DNA from: Tillandsia leiboldiana
Taxonomy: Eukaryota > Streptophyta > Magnoliopsida > Poales > Bromeliaceae
DNA length: 64,000 bases
NCBI GenBank assembly: GCA_029204045.2
Contig: CM055067.1
Coordinates: forward strand, 30,640,838-30,704,837
Direction: 5' to 3'
Positions within the stretch are counted from its first letter, which is position 1, and every line of letters starts with the position of its first letter. Position numbers and translations under genes: made by a program. The notes under the pieces were generated by a model. The model was not told where the DNA came from. It ran no database searches and was given only the letters and a program-made list of their open reading frames with translations. This document shows, piece after piece, positions 21,743 through 34,233 of the stretch.

Positions 21743-22849
21743 TTATTGCCATCTCAGGTATTTAGGAGGCCGGCTCCTCTTGGTATGCTCTTTTCCAAAA
21801 CAAGGTCGAGCTCGTTTCTTATCCCCGCTGTGATCTGAGCTCTCCCGTCGGGCTCGTGAAATCGCAAATTCGTGCTCCACCGTGGTGGCTCTATCGACCA
21901 CCTCCTGGAAGGTGTGCAAATCCGCCGTTTGCACCACCTTGTAGATGTCGCTTCGTAAACCATTCACAAAAAGACGGGCTTTGTGAGATTCATCTCTTAT
22001 AACAGGGGGAACACATTTGGTCAACCTCACAATTTGCCCGTGGATAACCCGTAACTGTCTGACTTCTTTCTTGATGTGCTTCAGGTCATCTTCCATCTGC
22101 TGTTTGATGCTGTCGGAGAGAAATGCCTCAAACAGTTTTTCTCGGAACGTGGTCCAAGATGGAAGGGCGGTGCCCCCCCCCCCCCCCCCCCTCGAGGGGT
22201 CCGGGCACACCGTCCTCCACCACCTGCGGGCGTTTCCCTCAAGAAAGTGGACTGCCAAAGGGACCCGTTTCATGTTCTTCCATCAATAGGTCTTCAAAAA
22301 CTTTTCCATGGTATCCACCCATTTTCCACGACCAAAGGGTCGGTCGTCTCTCCCTCAAACACGGGTGGGTCGACCCTCTTGAAATTTGCCAAGTTCGCTG
22401 TCACCCCATCCCATTCGGTTTTGCCGGATAAGGGCTTCCCCCGCAGCTACGGCGGTCATTCTGGGGATAGGTGTCACCACGGTCTCTCCCAAGGGAGCTC
22501 CGACAGTGGCTCCCGGCGTAGGTCCCGAAGCTGCTGGTGTTAGTGCTACTGAGGGCGTCGTCGGATAAACCGACGGTATCTCGGTCACCGTGGTCGGAGA
22601 AGGGGCAACCGTAGTCTCGCTGACCGCCACCGACGGTCTCGTCACTGGTGCGGTTGGTCCGGGCAAAGAAGCCTGGGCGACCTCGATTGGTATTGCCGAC
22701 TGTTGCGCCCACTGCCGCATTTGTTCCATAAGGGTTGCTAACTGCCCGGCCACCTCTTGTAGTTGTTGTCGGTGCAGCTGATACTCCGCCGCTATTGGCA
22801 CCGTACTTTCTGCCCCGGCGTTCTCCGCTGATAACCCATTTCGGGCCAT
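21743..22849 (-). pseudogene. Element B gag, frameshifted
   Basis: The frame starts at 22849 with MARNGLSAENAG, close to O's MARTRSSTENAG, and contains the glutamine-rich coiled-coil-like N-terminus. It breaks near 22355. The capsid domain continues in another frame at 22273-21743 (VPLAVHFLEGNARRWW, ARLFVNGLRSDIYKVV), matching the Retrotrans_gag region of O. A run of C (near 22170) gives an unusual poly-Gly stretch in the capsid and may be a length-variable tract. Confidence 0.85.
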
Positions 22850-23057
22850 TATTCGCTATATACAAAGAAACCAAGTCAACCCTAGACCTAACGGGTCTAG
22901 CACCACGACCTACAGACGCACCGAAATTAAATCCCCCCTTTTTCCCTCGCACACTCACGATCTACTGGTCTACCCCAAGTTCACTTTATTATTCAGTAGT
23001 TAGTGTATTGCGCCCCGCGGATGTTGGGCCCCGACTGTTGTGGTTAAAGTTTACCGT

Positions 23058-23068
23058 CTCTGATACCA
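23058..23068 (-). other. Element B primer-binding site
   Basis: The minus strand reads TGGTATCAGAG, eight bases after the end of the right LTR (which starts at 23077). It matches the initiator-Met tRNA end. Confidence 0.85.
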
Positions 23069-23076
23069 TCTTAATC

Positions 23077-26075
23077 TGTCACGCCCCGGGGGTTCGAAAC
23101 GCGCGGAAGAGGAGCCACCGATGCCCCTGATTCAGCCATATATATATATTTTTTTTGTGAAGCATTACTCCCCGGCGCGTGCACAGACCCGCCGCATACA
23201 CAAATTCGCTCTGCAAATGAGCAGAGGCCCCTTTGTATATGCACGGCGTCTCAACTACAAAGTGTCACACAAGGCGTAGTACATACAATCTCTAACCACA
23301 TCAGTTGGGGTCTTGTACACATACAACCAAACAATTCACATGACATTCTAGCATTCACTTAGAGTATAGAGGCCGGTGTTTTGAAAGGATAAATAATCAC
23401 AAGGTTTTGAAAGCAGCATCCACACGATGCTCTCGTTTGTGAAAACAGTTCGCAAACACATAAATCCCCCAAGGTTTATAAAGCTCGGTGCCCACACGAC
23501 ACCCACGTTTTAGAAATGGTTTTCGCAAACGGTTTTTTCTTTGTTTTTCATCGTTCAAAACGGCCAAGTAAGAGAGAACGTAGTATCCATTCAATTATTC
23601 AAAAAGGAAAGGAAGGGCAACATCCACTTCGACCCCACGGGGGTGTCGCAATCCACAACTAGCTACCATGAATAATAAAAGAAAAGGGAAAGAAGAGTCA
23701 CTGTATCTGAAGTCACCCAAAAGTCAGATCAGCACCCTAACGTCCTCACCGGCGCCCTAGCACTCGCCCCTGGACGAACCTGTCACGGAGTGGGAAGTCA
23801 GTGACTAGAAATAGCATGATAAGCGTAGTAAACAAAGATAAGGCAAACCACAAACACCGGAGCAACTATCCCTTCCATGCATCATCCACCACACCCTGTA
23901 TCAATATGACATCGGGCACCTTCCCCGATGCCCACCGCCGAGCACCTGCCTCGCAAAGCAGCATCGGGCACCTTCCCCGATGCCCACCGCCGAGCACCTG
24001 CCTCGGCCGCCGAGCACCTGCCTCGACGTCACCGCTCACACCCCCCACCCATGGGGGCCCCCATTCCTAACGCCACCTTCGCGTGGGGTACACGGGTCAA
24101 CGTACCACTTTTCCGGAAAAGCACACCCTTTGCGGTGGCCAAACCGCGGGTGTGCGTGTAGTAAATCTCGAGCCTCATCCGAGCACCAACCTCGGTAAAC
24201 CAGACCGAGCACCTGCCTCGGCATCCAAATATCCACAAAAATAGCTTTAACAGGGTTAGTGAATGTAAACATGCAATTACTAAGATCTTTGTGCGTGTAG
24301 CAAATGTAAACATGCAATTACTAAGATCTTACCCCTTTTCCCATAACTCCGGAAACCAAGACAATGGAAGAGTCCCCACAGCGACCCATAGTCGCCATAC
24401 TATAAAGATAATAAAACACCAACCTTTACCGGAGTTAACAATATTCCACAAGTTCAGCTTTAATGATCTGAAGGGTCACGTCGATCACCGTCCCCAACGC
24501 TAGTGTGTCCCGGACATCCCTACCTTTGTTCGGGTAGGGCGAACTGCCCGCCCGGTCTTCTACCGCGACGGCCGTAAATCCGGAGGTCCACATCACCCAC
24601 CAAACCCCTCAACAAAATAAACATAGCAACAACGAGACTGTGCATAAAGAGGTTCTAAGGGGTACCCACCTGGAACGCGAAGAAAAGGGTGTGCGGGAAA
24701 TTCCAGTCAGAAGTTCTCCCACCTTGCGCCCGGAAAACTAAGGTAGGAAAAGTATTGTTAAAAACATCGTCGTGGTCAAAAACACTCAAAAACGGGGCGA
24801 AACGGGCCAAAAACGGAGCTTCTGGACACTCTGGCCGCAACCTGGTGCACGGGTCCAGGCGTGGACCGGGTCCACGACAGAAAACGGCGGCGGCACAGAC
24901 CGGGTTCACGGCACGGTGAGCCGCTGGAGCACGGCCAGCATCGCGGACCGGGTTCACGGCCACAGTGCCTGCGGCCGCAGACCGGGTGCACGCCACTGCC
25001 GTGCGCCATTGCGGCTTGGGCCGGGCCGCGCACGGGATGGAGCGCGCACCGGGTCCACGCGGTTGGGCTGTGAAGGCGTACACCGGGTGCACGCCCGACC
25101 GGTGGACCGCGCGACCTGGCGCACGCATTCGTGCACCGGGTCCGCGCCCCCGGGTCCGGAAGCTGTGCGCCGGGTGCACGCCGGGCCCTGTGGACCGCGC
25201 GGCCTGGCGCACGCGTTCGTGCGCCGGGTCCGCGCCCCATGGGCCCGGGAGCTGTACGCCGGGTGCACGCCGCGTCCCGTGGACCGCGCAGCGATGCGGC
25301 CGTACGGGGATGAACAGTAACCCCTTTTTTTTTTTGCTTTCTTCTCCGTTTTCGCTCCCGTGCGACTCCGGCGACGACCTCGTGGGCATGATAACGGCGG
25401 CGGCGGCCTCCCGTTTGACAACGGCGACGGCGGCTTCCCGTTACCACAACCCACGACGCGTGCGACACCCGAACAACCCCCAACCAAAACCTCGACCCCA
25501 CAGAAAATGCAATGAAGGGGGAACGACGCTTACCGTGATCTTGTGAGGAAAAGGGTGGGAGGGTGGATCGTCCCTCTCGTCTCCAACGGAAGGCTCCACG
25601 AGGGATGGGTTTCCCCCGTTCTTCCCTTCTCCTCGCCTCGTCGCCTCGGTTTCTCATGCGCCTCATGAAAAGGGAGGAAGAAAGGAATGGGGTTTTCTTT
25701 CTTAAAAGTGCCGCCCTAAATCCTAGCCGTCAAGAGGGAAAAACCAAGAGGGAAAAGAAAAACCCTAGGGCCCCCGGTTTTAAGGGAAACCCTAATAACA
25801 ATCGGCGGCTAAGATTGTCTCGAAAAGCGTGTCATCCAATCGCACGGTTCCCGGGGCGCCTAAAGGGGTCCGAACTTCAAAAATTTATTCTGGGAGAACC
25901 GGGAGTCGGAATCCGAAACCGATCGCGTCCCCGTTCTCCGTTTCGCGAGCCCTTCCGCCTAAAAATGTCCGCGAGTCCCGACGGACTTTCCGGAAAAACA
26001 CTAAAAATCGTCCCACAGTCGGACAGTCGTAAGAAAGGGATAACGGAAAGGGTAACGGAAAAGCCAGGTCTTACA
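23077..26075 (-). repeat. Element B, right LTR (5' LTR in element sense)
   Basis: 2999 bp, starting TGTCACGCCCCGGGGGTTCG and ending TCTTACA, followed by the TSD copy TCCGT (26076-26080). The indels relative to the left LTR lie at about 24332, 25331 and between 25444 and 25585. Confidence 0.95.
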
Positions 26076-26080
26076 TCCGT

Positions 26081-26254
26081 ACATCGGATTCCCGATCCGA
26101 TCGCGCCTTCGGTCTTCGTTTTCCGGGCCCTTCGACGGAAAAATACCCGCACCACACACCGACCGAGTTTCAAACGTTAAATAATTTTATTCACTTAAGG
26201 GCATCAATAAGTAACATGTGAGTCACAATTAGTCGTAAAAGCCGAATCTCTACA
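26081..26254 (-). repeat. Element O left LTR, resumed segment
   Basis: The 174 bases after element B match 32790-32963 of the other LTR and end in CTCTACA. Together with 14600-16695 they make one LTR. Confidence 0.93.
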
Positions 26255-26290
26255 CCACTCACACTTTATAAAAAGTTTCGTCCCCGAAAC

Positions 26291-29222
26291 TTAAGTACAA
26301 ACCTCACCGAACAACCCGGGAAAGCATTCCCTCATCCTCGATTCCAGTTCCCATGTCACTTCGCGTTCTTCGTGGTTGCTCCACTGAACCTTTACGTAGG
26401 GAATAGTTCGATTACGCAACCTCTTGTCCTCTCTCGCCAAAATCCGCACCGGCGTCTCCTCGACGCTCAAATCCTCACGCAACTTGATGGTGGAAGCATC
26501 CAAGGCATGAGAGGGGTCAGCGAGGTACTTCCGGAGCATTGAGACGTGGAACACGTTGTGGACTCGTTCGAGGTTCGGTGGCAAGGGTAACCGGTACGCC
26601 ACTGGACCCACGCGTTCTAGGATCTCGAATGGTCCCACGTACCTCGGACTTAACTTTCCTTTTAGGCCGAAACGTCGTTTTCCTTTGGATGGTGAGACTC
26701 GGAGCAAAACATGCTCACCTACCATGAACTCTAAGTCTCGTCGTCTCTTGTCTGCATAACTTTTCTGTCTACTCTGGGCGGTCAGTAGTCTTTGTCTGAT
26801 CAATTGCACCTTCGCCTCGGTCTCCTCCACCAAATCTGGGCCCAAAAACTTACGCTCACCCAAGTCATCCCAGCATATTGGAGACCGACAGCGGCGCCCA
26901 TACAGAGCCTCGTATGGCGCCATCTGGATACTGGCTTGATAGCTGTTGTTGTAGGTAAACTCCACGAGGGGTAGGTATCGTGACCACCCTTCGCCCAAGT
27001 CCAAAACGCACGCTCGAAGCATGTCTTCCACAATCTGAATCACCCGCTCTGATTGCCCGTCGGTCTGCGGGTGAAACGCCGTAGTAAAATGCAACTTGGT
27101 TCCCATCGCTTGTTGCAGACTCCGCCAAAAATTTGACACGAACCGCGTGTCTCTGTCCGACGTAATAGATGTCGGTACCCCATGCAACCTTACTATCTCA
27201 TTGATGTACGTTTGTGCCAGTCGTTCCCGAGTCCACGTTGTGTGTATGGCCAGAAAGTGGGCCGATTTCGTCAAACGGTCCACAATGACCCATATCGCAT
27301 CGTGTCCTTGTGGCGATCTCGGGAAACCGGTCACAAAATCCATGGTAATCCTTTCCCACTTCCATTCGGGCACCGGTAGTGGTTGCAACTTTCCCGCCGG
27401 TCACTGATGCTCGGCCTTCACTCGTTGGCATACCAGGCAGTGTGCCACGAATCGAGTCACATCTTTCTTCATCTTGGGCCACCAGAAGGTCTGTTTGACG
27501 TCCTTGTACATCTTCGTTCCCCCGGGGTGCGCTACATAAGGAGCGGTATGCGCCTCCCTCAGAATTTCCTCTTTGAGCTCCGGTAGATCCGGCACACAGA
27601 TTCGTCCTCGAAATCGTATCGTGCCATCGGTGCTTACTGCGAAATCGCCCTCCTGGTCGGCGGTTATCCTGCCTCGCACCAGCTGGAGTTGGTCATCGGT
27701 CGATTGCCCCTCAAGAATCCTGTCCAGCAGGATGGGCTTGACCACTAGAGTCAGAAGTTGTGCGACCGTACCCGCCGGTACCACTTCCAGTCTTAACCGC
27801 GAAAACTCCGCAATCAGATGTTCTTGCTGGGTGATAGCATCTACACCTACTTCCTCGGCCTGCCCTTTGCGACTCAAGGCGTCAGCTACCACATTTGCTT
27901 TTCCCGGATGATAGTGGATCGTCATGTCGTAGTCTTTTAGTAGCTCGAGCCACCGCCTTTGCCGCAAGTTTAGCTCCTTTTGGGTGAAGAGGTACTTGAG
28001 ACTCTTATGATCAGAGTACACGTTGCAGTGTGCTCCATACAAGTAATGTCTCCATAGCTTGAGGACGAACACAATCGCTGTGAGCTCCAAATCATGCACG
28101 GGGTAATTCCGCTCATAATCCTTGAGTTGCCTTGACGCATAGGCTATAACCCTTCCCCGTTGCATAAGCACTCCTCCCAATCCGTTCCGCGACGCATCGC
28201 AAAATACTTCATAATCCTCCCCCGGTTCTGGTAAGGCGAGAATCGGGGCCCGCGTCAATCTATCCTTGAGCTCCTCGAAACTCCTCTGGCACTGATCCGT
28301 CCAGATAAATTTCTCCCCCTTTCGAGTTAAACGATTCAAGGGGGTGGCTATCTTAGAGAAGCCCTCCACAAAGCGCCGGTAATACCCGGCTAATCCTAGG
28401 AAGCTTCGAACCTCCGTCACCGTTGTCGGTCGGTGCCACTTCGTCACCGAGTCTATCTTCCTTGGGTCCACCGCGACTCCGGACGCCGAGACCACGTGCC
28501 CCAAGAAATCCACCTTACGGAGCAAAAACTCACACTTTTTGAGTTTGGCGTAGAGTTTCTGTTCCCGTAAGGTCTGGACGACTGTGTGCAGATGTTCTTC
28601 ATGTTCCTCATCTGTACGGGAATAGATGAGGATATCGTCGATGAAGACCAGCACGAATAAATCTAGGAAAGGTTTGAACACCCTATTCATCATGTCCATG
28701 AATACTGCCGGGGCGTTAGTGAGCCCGAAAGGCATCACTGTAAATTCGTAGTGGCCATAGCGAGTTCGGAAGGCCGTCTTGGGGACGTCCTCCCCTTTAA
28801 CCCTGAGCTGATGATAGCCTGACTGTAGATCAATTTTTGAAAACACCGTTGACCCTTGCAGTTGGTTGAATAGGTCGTCGATCCTTGGCAGGGGGTACTT
28901 GTTCTTAATGGCGGCCTTGTTTATTTTCCGGTAGTCTATGCACAACCGGAGGCTTCCGTCCTTCTTCCTCACGAACAGGACGGGCGCGCCCCATGGTGAC
29001 GCGCTTGGTCTGATAAAAAATTTGTCCAAAAGGTCTTCCAGCTGTGCCTTGAGTTCTTTCAACTCAGCGAAGGCCATCCTGTACGGTGCCTTGGTGATGG
29101 GCTTGGTGCCGTGGAGTAGTTCAATAGGGAAGTCAACTTCTCGTTCGGGCGGCATCCCAGGGAGTTCCGCCGGAAATACATCCGGGAAATCCCTTACGAC
29201 TGGGATGTCATCCCTAACCTAG
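26291..29222 (-). pseudogene. Element O pol: RT-RNase H-integrase-chromodomain, one stop
   Basis: A single minus-strand frame runs from about 29222 (DDIPVVRDFPDVFP) to 26291, broken only by one TGA at 27401-27403. RT is intact with the catalytic box FIDDILIYS (about residue 171 from the Met at 29155). RNase H shows FCDASRNGLGGVLMQ and the tether ends in HPGKANVVADALSR. Integrase has the zinc His/Cys set (HTAPYVAH, CLVC), then MDFVTG, TSDRDTRFVS and the glutamate in TDGQSERV. The C-terminus carries IPYVKVQWSNHEEREVTWE, a chromodomain of Tekay type. The stop lies just after the zinc region and is a TGA where relatives have other codons; CpG decay of an Arg codon is likely. Confidence 0.93.
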
Positions 29223-29568
29223 ATTATGGACCCACGCGACCAAACGATCTCTTGGGTCCTTAATCACTCGGTGGAGGGGTGGGGCCCATCTATTCCTCAC
29301 GTGACCACTAACAGGTCTCACCAAGTACAATAGGGTCTCCTATACTCTGAAACCCGCCCGCGCGCATATGCCGGGGAGGTTTCGCCTAGTACTTAAGGAT
29401 TCCTTCCCCAATCCGCACTATGCGTGTCCGGGAATAGGGGAGGGAAAAGACGAGGGTAATTAACTTAGGTGTAACCGGTGCTCCTAAACAGAAGAAAAAA
29501 GAAAACATCCGTTACCTGTTATCACCATGGTAGGGCCCTATCCTACCATCGTGTCAGGATTGGGTAAT
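29223..29568. other. Unassigned segment between gag and pol of O
   Basis: About 350 bases where the gag zinc knuckle and the protease are expected. I see no CCHC motif and no DTGA protease motif in any frame. The segment has no clear repeat ends. It may be a replacement after deletion or a small insertion. Confidence 0.5.
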
Positions 29569-30489
29569 TTACGCGCCTGCTGCCTGGACTATTTCGAAAA
29601 CGTCGCTCCGTAGCCCGTCCACGAAGAGGCGAGCCTTGTGGGGTTCGTCCCGTACGACAAACGGAACGCAGTTACCTAGTCTCGCGAATTCCCTTTGGTA
29701 TTCCACGACCGAACGATTTCCTTGCCTAATGTTCCTAAGGTCGTCCTCCAGTAGCCGCTTGACGCTATTCGAAAAGAAGGCGCCAAACAATTCCTCTCTA
29801 AAGGCTGACCACGACGGTAGTGGGGCATCGGTGGACGGGTCCGGACGTACGGTCTTCCACCAGATGCGTGCGTTCCCTTCAAGGAAGTGAACAGCTAGGG
29901 GAACCCGCTCATGCTCCTCCATTAGTAGATCTTCGAAGAGTTTTTCCATAGTATCCACCCATTTCTCGACGACCCAAGGGTCGGTCTTTTCCCCCTCGAA
30001 GGAGGGCGGGTCGTGCTTCTTAAACTCCGTCAAATTTGTCCTGACCCTCTCCCGTTCAGTTCGCTGATCCGTAACTCCCCCTACCGTGGCGGACCCCCCA
30101 AGAACAGGGGTCGTCCCTGCTTCCCTTGCTGAGTCGCCCACTGTCGCACCCGGCACGGGCCCTGAAGCCGTTGGGGTGGGCATATCCCCCGGGGCTGCGG
30201 CCCGTTCTGCCGACACGCCCGTCACCGATGTCTGATGGGGTGCGGTCGCAGTCACGCCACCCGCTTCCGGCGGTCCCGTAGTGGGGGCGGCCGTGTGGGG
30301 CGGAGGGGTCGGGGCATACTCTGCTGACGCTGTCGCTTGTCGCTGCGTCAGTTGACGAACCTGCTCTGCCAACGTCGCTAATTGTCCGGCCATTTCTCGC
30401 AACTGCCGTCGTAGAAGCTGATTCTCCGCGGCGGCCGGGGCCGCATCATCTGCACCTGCGTTCTCGGTAGATGACCTAGTCCGGGCCAT
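29569..30489 (-). pseudogene. Element O gag, 3'-truncated
   Basis: 306 codons from MARTRSSTENAG. The N-terminus has a Gln/Leu-rich helix likely to form a coiled coil (LLRRQLREMAGQLATLAEQV), then a low-complexity Pro/Thr/Ala region. The Retrotrans_gag capsid domain spans about residues 165-300 (VPLAVHFLEGNARIWWKTV, FREELFGAFF, ARLFVDGLRSDVFEIV). It stops right after this domain, so the nucleocapsid zinc knuckle and the protease are lacking. The start is well placed, about 200 bases after the PBS, and matches the B and F gag starts. Structural protein only. Confidence 0.9.
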
Positions 30490-30692
30490 CGTCTGCTAAA
30501 ATCAAAGAAACCGCGTTAACCCTACATTATCACCCTAGCACCTGGACTTACAACGCACTCATATTAAACCCCGTTTCCCCGTACTCTCACGTACTACCGC
30601 ACCTATACCTTGGTTATCTCGTGTCCCAATTTGCTTGTGGCATCATATACTGTGGATGTGGATCTCCGACTACTGTGGTCATGGTTGTTTTT

Positions 30693-30703
30693 CTCTGATA
30701 CCA
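30693..30703 (-). other. Element O primer-binding site
   Basis: The minus strand reads TGGTATCAGAG, seven bases from the right LTR (start 30711). Initiator-Met type. Confidence 0.88.
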
Positions 30704-30710
30704 TATAATC

Positions 30711-32963
30711 TGTCACGCCCCGGGAGGTTTTAGTATAAGCGGAAAACCGTGTATTATATTTTTTTTCTTTTTCTTCACACGTGAAGATCAACCTCGCCCC
30801 CGGTGCATGACAGACCGCCACATATGCAAATTCACTCTGCAATCGGACAGAGTCTCCTTTGTATATGCACGGCGTCACATTTACAATATCAACCATCAAC
30901 CATACAGCCGTCATCATACATAGTGCGGAAGAAATAATTACCTACGGGTTTGCAAACGGTGTCCACCTGACACCCAATTTTTAAAACAGTTACACATTCA
31001 AACAAGAGAGCGACGACATCGTTTAGAAAGGATAAATCCAGAGGTTTACAAAATCTGTGCCCACCTGGTACTCTGCTTTTGAAAACGTTTTCGCAATCAC
31101 TTTTATGATGATAAAAACATGCCGTGCCCAAGATCACGAAAGTATATCTGAACCGTAATAGTGCATCCAATCCACAGTGCTAACAATAACTAATATGATC
31201 CACAGATGCAAATTAAGCTAAGAATAGTTAAGGAAGAGTTGAGATAATTCCAAGGAACCAGGAGTGGAAAGCCTCCTACGACTACGATCCTCTCGACACA
31301 GTCTCATCACCGTCCCGACTAATGTCCCTAGTCAAACCTGTCACGGAGTGGGTAAAGTCAGTGACAAACAAAGTAGATGTCTTAACAATTAACGTTGAAT
31401 TAAGAACAAACCGTTTATACTGGAACCTTTCGCTAAAAACCCTATTACAAAAATAAGCTGGGCCCCAACCCCAGAGTACCTGTCGGAGAGACGGAAGTCT
31501 CCCCTCGTGCACAGTCACAATACCCCTTCGATGTTTTTAACCCCTTCACGGTGCTAGTGCGGCGCCCTTACCAGGCGTGAAGAGGTCCTCACCCCATACA
31601 CGTGAGGCACACGGGTCACTCGGACCACTTCTCCGGAAAAGTACACCCATGCGGAGGCCAATCCGCCTGTGTACGTGCAACATCCAAAACCGAAATTGCC
31701 GGTGTCGGCGTGTGATAAGCCCCGCGACCGCAGCCACCACAATTATTAATAAAAAGTATTAAGCCCCGCGACTGCAGCCGCCACAGTTCTTAATAATAAA
31801 TATTCATGCGAAGGTATAAATGTCCATCTACTTTATTAGACAATTTAACGAGCCTTTTACGATGATATGGTGCACTTACTGCACTCGTTGCACTTATAGC
31901 AAGGGTACCCACCTGGTTGCGAGCGGATCGGAGCACCCGGATCTTCGCACACTCCCGTTGCGTAACTGGACCTAAGAAGGGTCCATAAGGGTAACCAAAA
32001 TCAGAACCACGCATTAACTCTACAAAACGAAAGCCCGACATTACCCGTCCGACGGAAACCTAAAGAAACCGTCAAACCCGTCGGTCGACGGATTTCCCCC
32101 CGCGAAGCCCACCAAAACCATGCGGCGATCCTCCGCGGGCGGCGCCCGCGCGGGTGTGATCCGCGCGGTGCCCGCGCGGAGCCCGCGCGGCTCCCGTTGT
32201 TGCCTCCAGCGCAATGCCCTAGCGGCATCGCGCGTCTCCGCCGTCCGTGCCGTGCCCTAACTTGCGCAACGACGGCAGCGGTGACGGATACGATGATGAC
32301 GACTGAAACCCTGAACAAGAACTTAAAAGAAGACCCCGAAAAACCACAACGAGGATTGCACTCACCGAATTAATCCACGGGGGAGACGTCCGGTCGCGCT
32401 CTTGTCTCCGGTTCGTTGTTCGGGGTGATCGGACTCCTTCGTTTCCTCCCTTTTCTCCTATCTTTCCTTCGGCTAGGGTTCCATGTTTTTCTTTTCTTTC
32501 TCTTTCGCGTTCTTTCTTTTTGGCTAGGGTTTCTCTTTTTTTTCTTTGTACGTATTAATTTATCCCCTTTTAAATCCTAGTCGCCGATTAATTAATTTCC
32601 CCATTTTAATTAATCATAGGAGATAAAAACCCAAAATTTAATTATACGTAACCGATTAATTAATTTCCATAATTAATTAATCACAGGAATATCCAGATTC
32701 CCCTAACAAACTTGCCAGATATTTTACACGGATTTCGATGCACGACTTAAGTCATCGCGATCTTAAAAACCCTATTCCGGGAGATCCGTACATCAGATTC
32801 CCGATCCGATCGCGCCTTCGGTCTTCGTTTTCTGGGCCCTTCGACGGAAAAATACCCGCACCACACACCGACCGAGTTTCAAAGGTTAAATAATTTTATT
32901 CACTTAAGGGCATAAATAAGTAACATGTGAGTCACAATCAGTCGTAAAAGCCGAATCTCTACA
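30711..32963 (-). repeat. Element O, right LTR (5' LTR in element sense)
   Basis: 2253 bp, TGTCACGCCCC to CTCTACA. The leader hairpins are at 30958-30974 and 31057-31071, the TCCGGA block near 31628, and the GC-rich part at about 32110-32250. It is the uninterrupted counterpart of the split left LTR and proves the insertion site of B. Confidence 0.95.
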
Positions 32964-34233
32964 GCACCCGCGCGGCCTGCCTGCATTGCCGCGCGCCTAG
33001 CGCGCGGCCTGCAGTGCCGCGCGGCCCCGAGGGCACCCGCGCGGCCTGCCTGCAGTGCCGCGCGGCCCCGAGGGCACTCGCGCGGCCTGCCTGTAGTGCC
33101 GCGCGCCTAGCGCGCGGCCTGCAGTGCCGCGAGGCCCCGAGGGCACCCGCGCGGCCAGCCTGCAGTGCCGCGCGCCTAGCACGCGTCCTGCAGTGCCGCA
33201 CGGCCCCGAGGGCACCCGCGCGGCCTGCCCGCAGTGCCGCGCGCCTAGCGCGCGGCCTGCGGGGCACCAGGGCAGTAGGCCGCATGCTGCGCGGCCTGCT
33301 GCGCCACCAGGGCGCACCGGCGCCCTGCTGCTCAACTATGGCAGCAGGGCGCATGCTGCGCGCGTCGCTCCAACGCGGCCGCTCCAACGCGTCCTGCAGT
33401 GCCGCACGGCCCCGAGGGCACCCGCGCGGCCTGCCCGCAGTGCCGCGCGCCTAGCGCGCGGCCTGCGGGGCACCAGGGCAGTAGGCCGCATGCTGCGCGG
33501 CCTGCTGCGCCACCAGGGCGGACCGGCGCCCTGCTGCTCAACTATGGCAGCAGGGCGCATGCTGTGCGCGTCGCTCCAACGCGGCCGCGCAGCGGTGGCC
33601 CTCACAGCCACGCGCCGCCCAACACAGCGCGCGCGTGGCTCGCCTAGCTCCACCAACTCGGACAATAAAACTCTCCACAAGCAGCAAAAAAAGAAAAGAA
33701 AAAGAGAGGAGAGGAGAGAAGCTAAAACCCCAAACTTGCAATAAAATAATCCAAAGTGCCCACCATAACTCACTTTTTGGCTTCGGGCCTTCCGCCGGGG
33801 TCCGGAACCTCCCGAACTCCGCTGTAATCTGAAAATACACATGCCCACAGCTTTTTCTCCTCAAAAAGCTCAACCGTGGAGTCGGTGTGCTCAATCCCAA
33901 AAACCGGCTCCAAAACTGCCCGTTCCAACTCACTTTTTGCCTTCGGGTCCTTCGCGTCAGTCCGGACCTCCCGAACCGCGCTGTAAACATAAAATACAGC
34001 TGTTCCAAGTGTTTCCCAATTTCTCTGCGCACCACGGTGAAGTTGGTGCTTCCCAAACAGTCTTCTTTCGCGTTCCAGGCCCGAAAAATTCCGAAACAAG
34101 CTGGGGGCTTCCGCGTTGATCCGAATCAACCCGAACCCATCTGCAAAAACATACGGAACACGCCCAAGGCAATCTCCTCCGCACCACACCATCTTGCAAG
34201 GTCGGTGCGTCGTCCAAATCCCGGTATTCTACA
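32964..34233 (-). mobile_element. Element E, left LTR, second segment
   Basis: It starts with the right copy of GCACC (32964-32968) and continues the GC-rich island of 13901-14599. It ends with GGTATTCTACA at 34233, equivalent to the LTR ends at 39071 and 54330 of D. The part from about 33750 on (CTCACTTTTTG, TCCGCCG, CCTCCCGAACTCCGCTGTAA) aligns with D LTR 1 at 38930-39071. A triplicated version of this block (33770, 33930, 34040) is seen here. Confidence 0.85.
33181..33592. repeat. 206-bp tandem duplication in E LTR 1
   Basis: Two adjacent units, 33181-33386 and 33387-33592, both starting ACGCGTCCTGCAGTGCCGCA and including CAACTATGGCAGCAGGGCGC. D LTRs carry one such unit (near 38300 and 53560). 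Confidence 0.85.

Larger units (their letters stand above)
16696..26075 (-). mobile_element. Element B: Ty3/Gypsy, decayed interior, nested in O
   Basis: Exact ends TGTCACGCCCC (16696) and TCTTACA (26075), flanked by TCCGT. LTRs of about 3.0 kb (16696-19697 and 23077-26075) are almost identical. The differences I could find are one- or two-base indels, mostly in short homopolymer runs. The 3.4-kb interior (19698-23076) reads on the minus strand as PBS, gag and remnants of protease, RT and integrase, with large deletions and many frame breaks. Element O has a 4.46-kb interior. The contrast between young LTRs and a ruined coding region points to mobilisation in trans. Confidence 0.95.
14600..32963 (-). 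mobile_element. Element O: full-length Ty3/Gypsy (Tekay-type), nested in E
   Basis: Boundaries are exact: TGTCACGCCCC at 14600, CTCTACA at 32963, and the target duplication GCACC at 14595-14599 and 32964-32968. LTRs are 14600-16695 plus 26081-26254 (split by B, about 2.27 kb) and 30711-32963 (2253 bp). In the 180-bp block 14881-15060 versus 30991-31170 I counted four differences, all C/T or G/A. The interior reads on the minus strand as PBS, gag, pol with a C-terminal chromodomain, and a 3' end with a purine-rich AAAGTGTGAGTGG. Gag is truncated and pol has one stop, so it is no longer autonomous. Confidence 0.95.
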
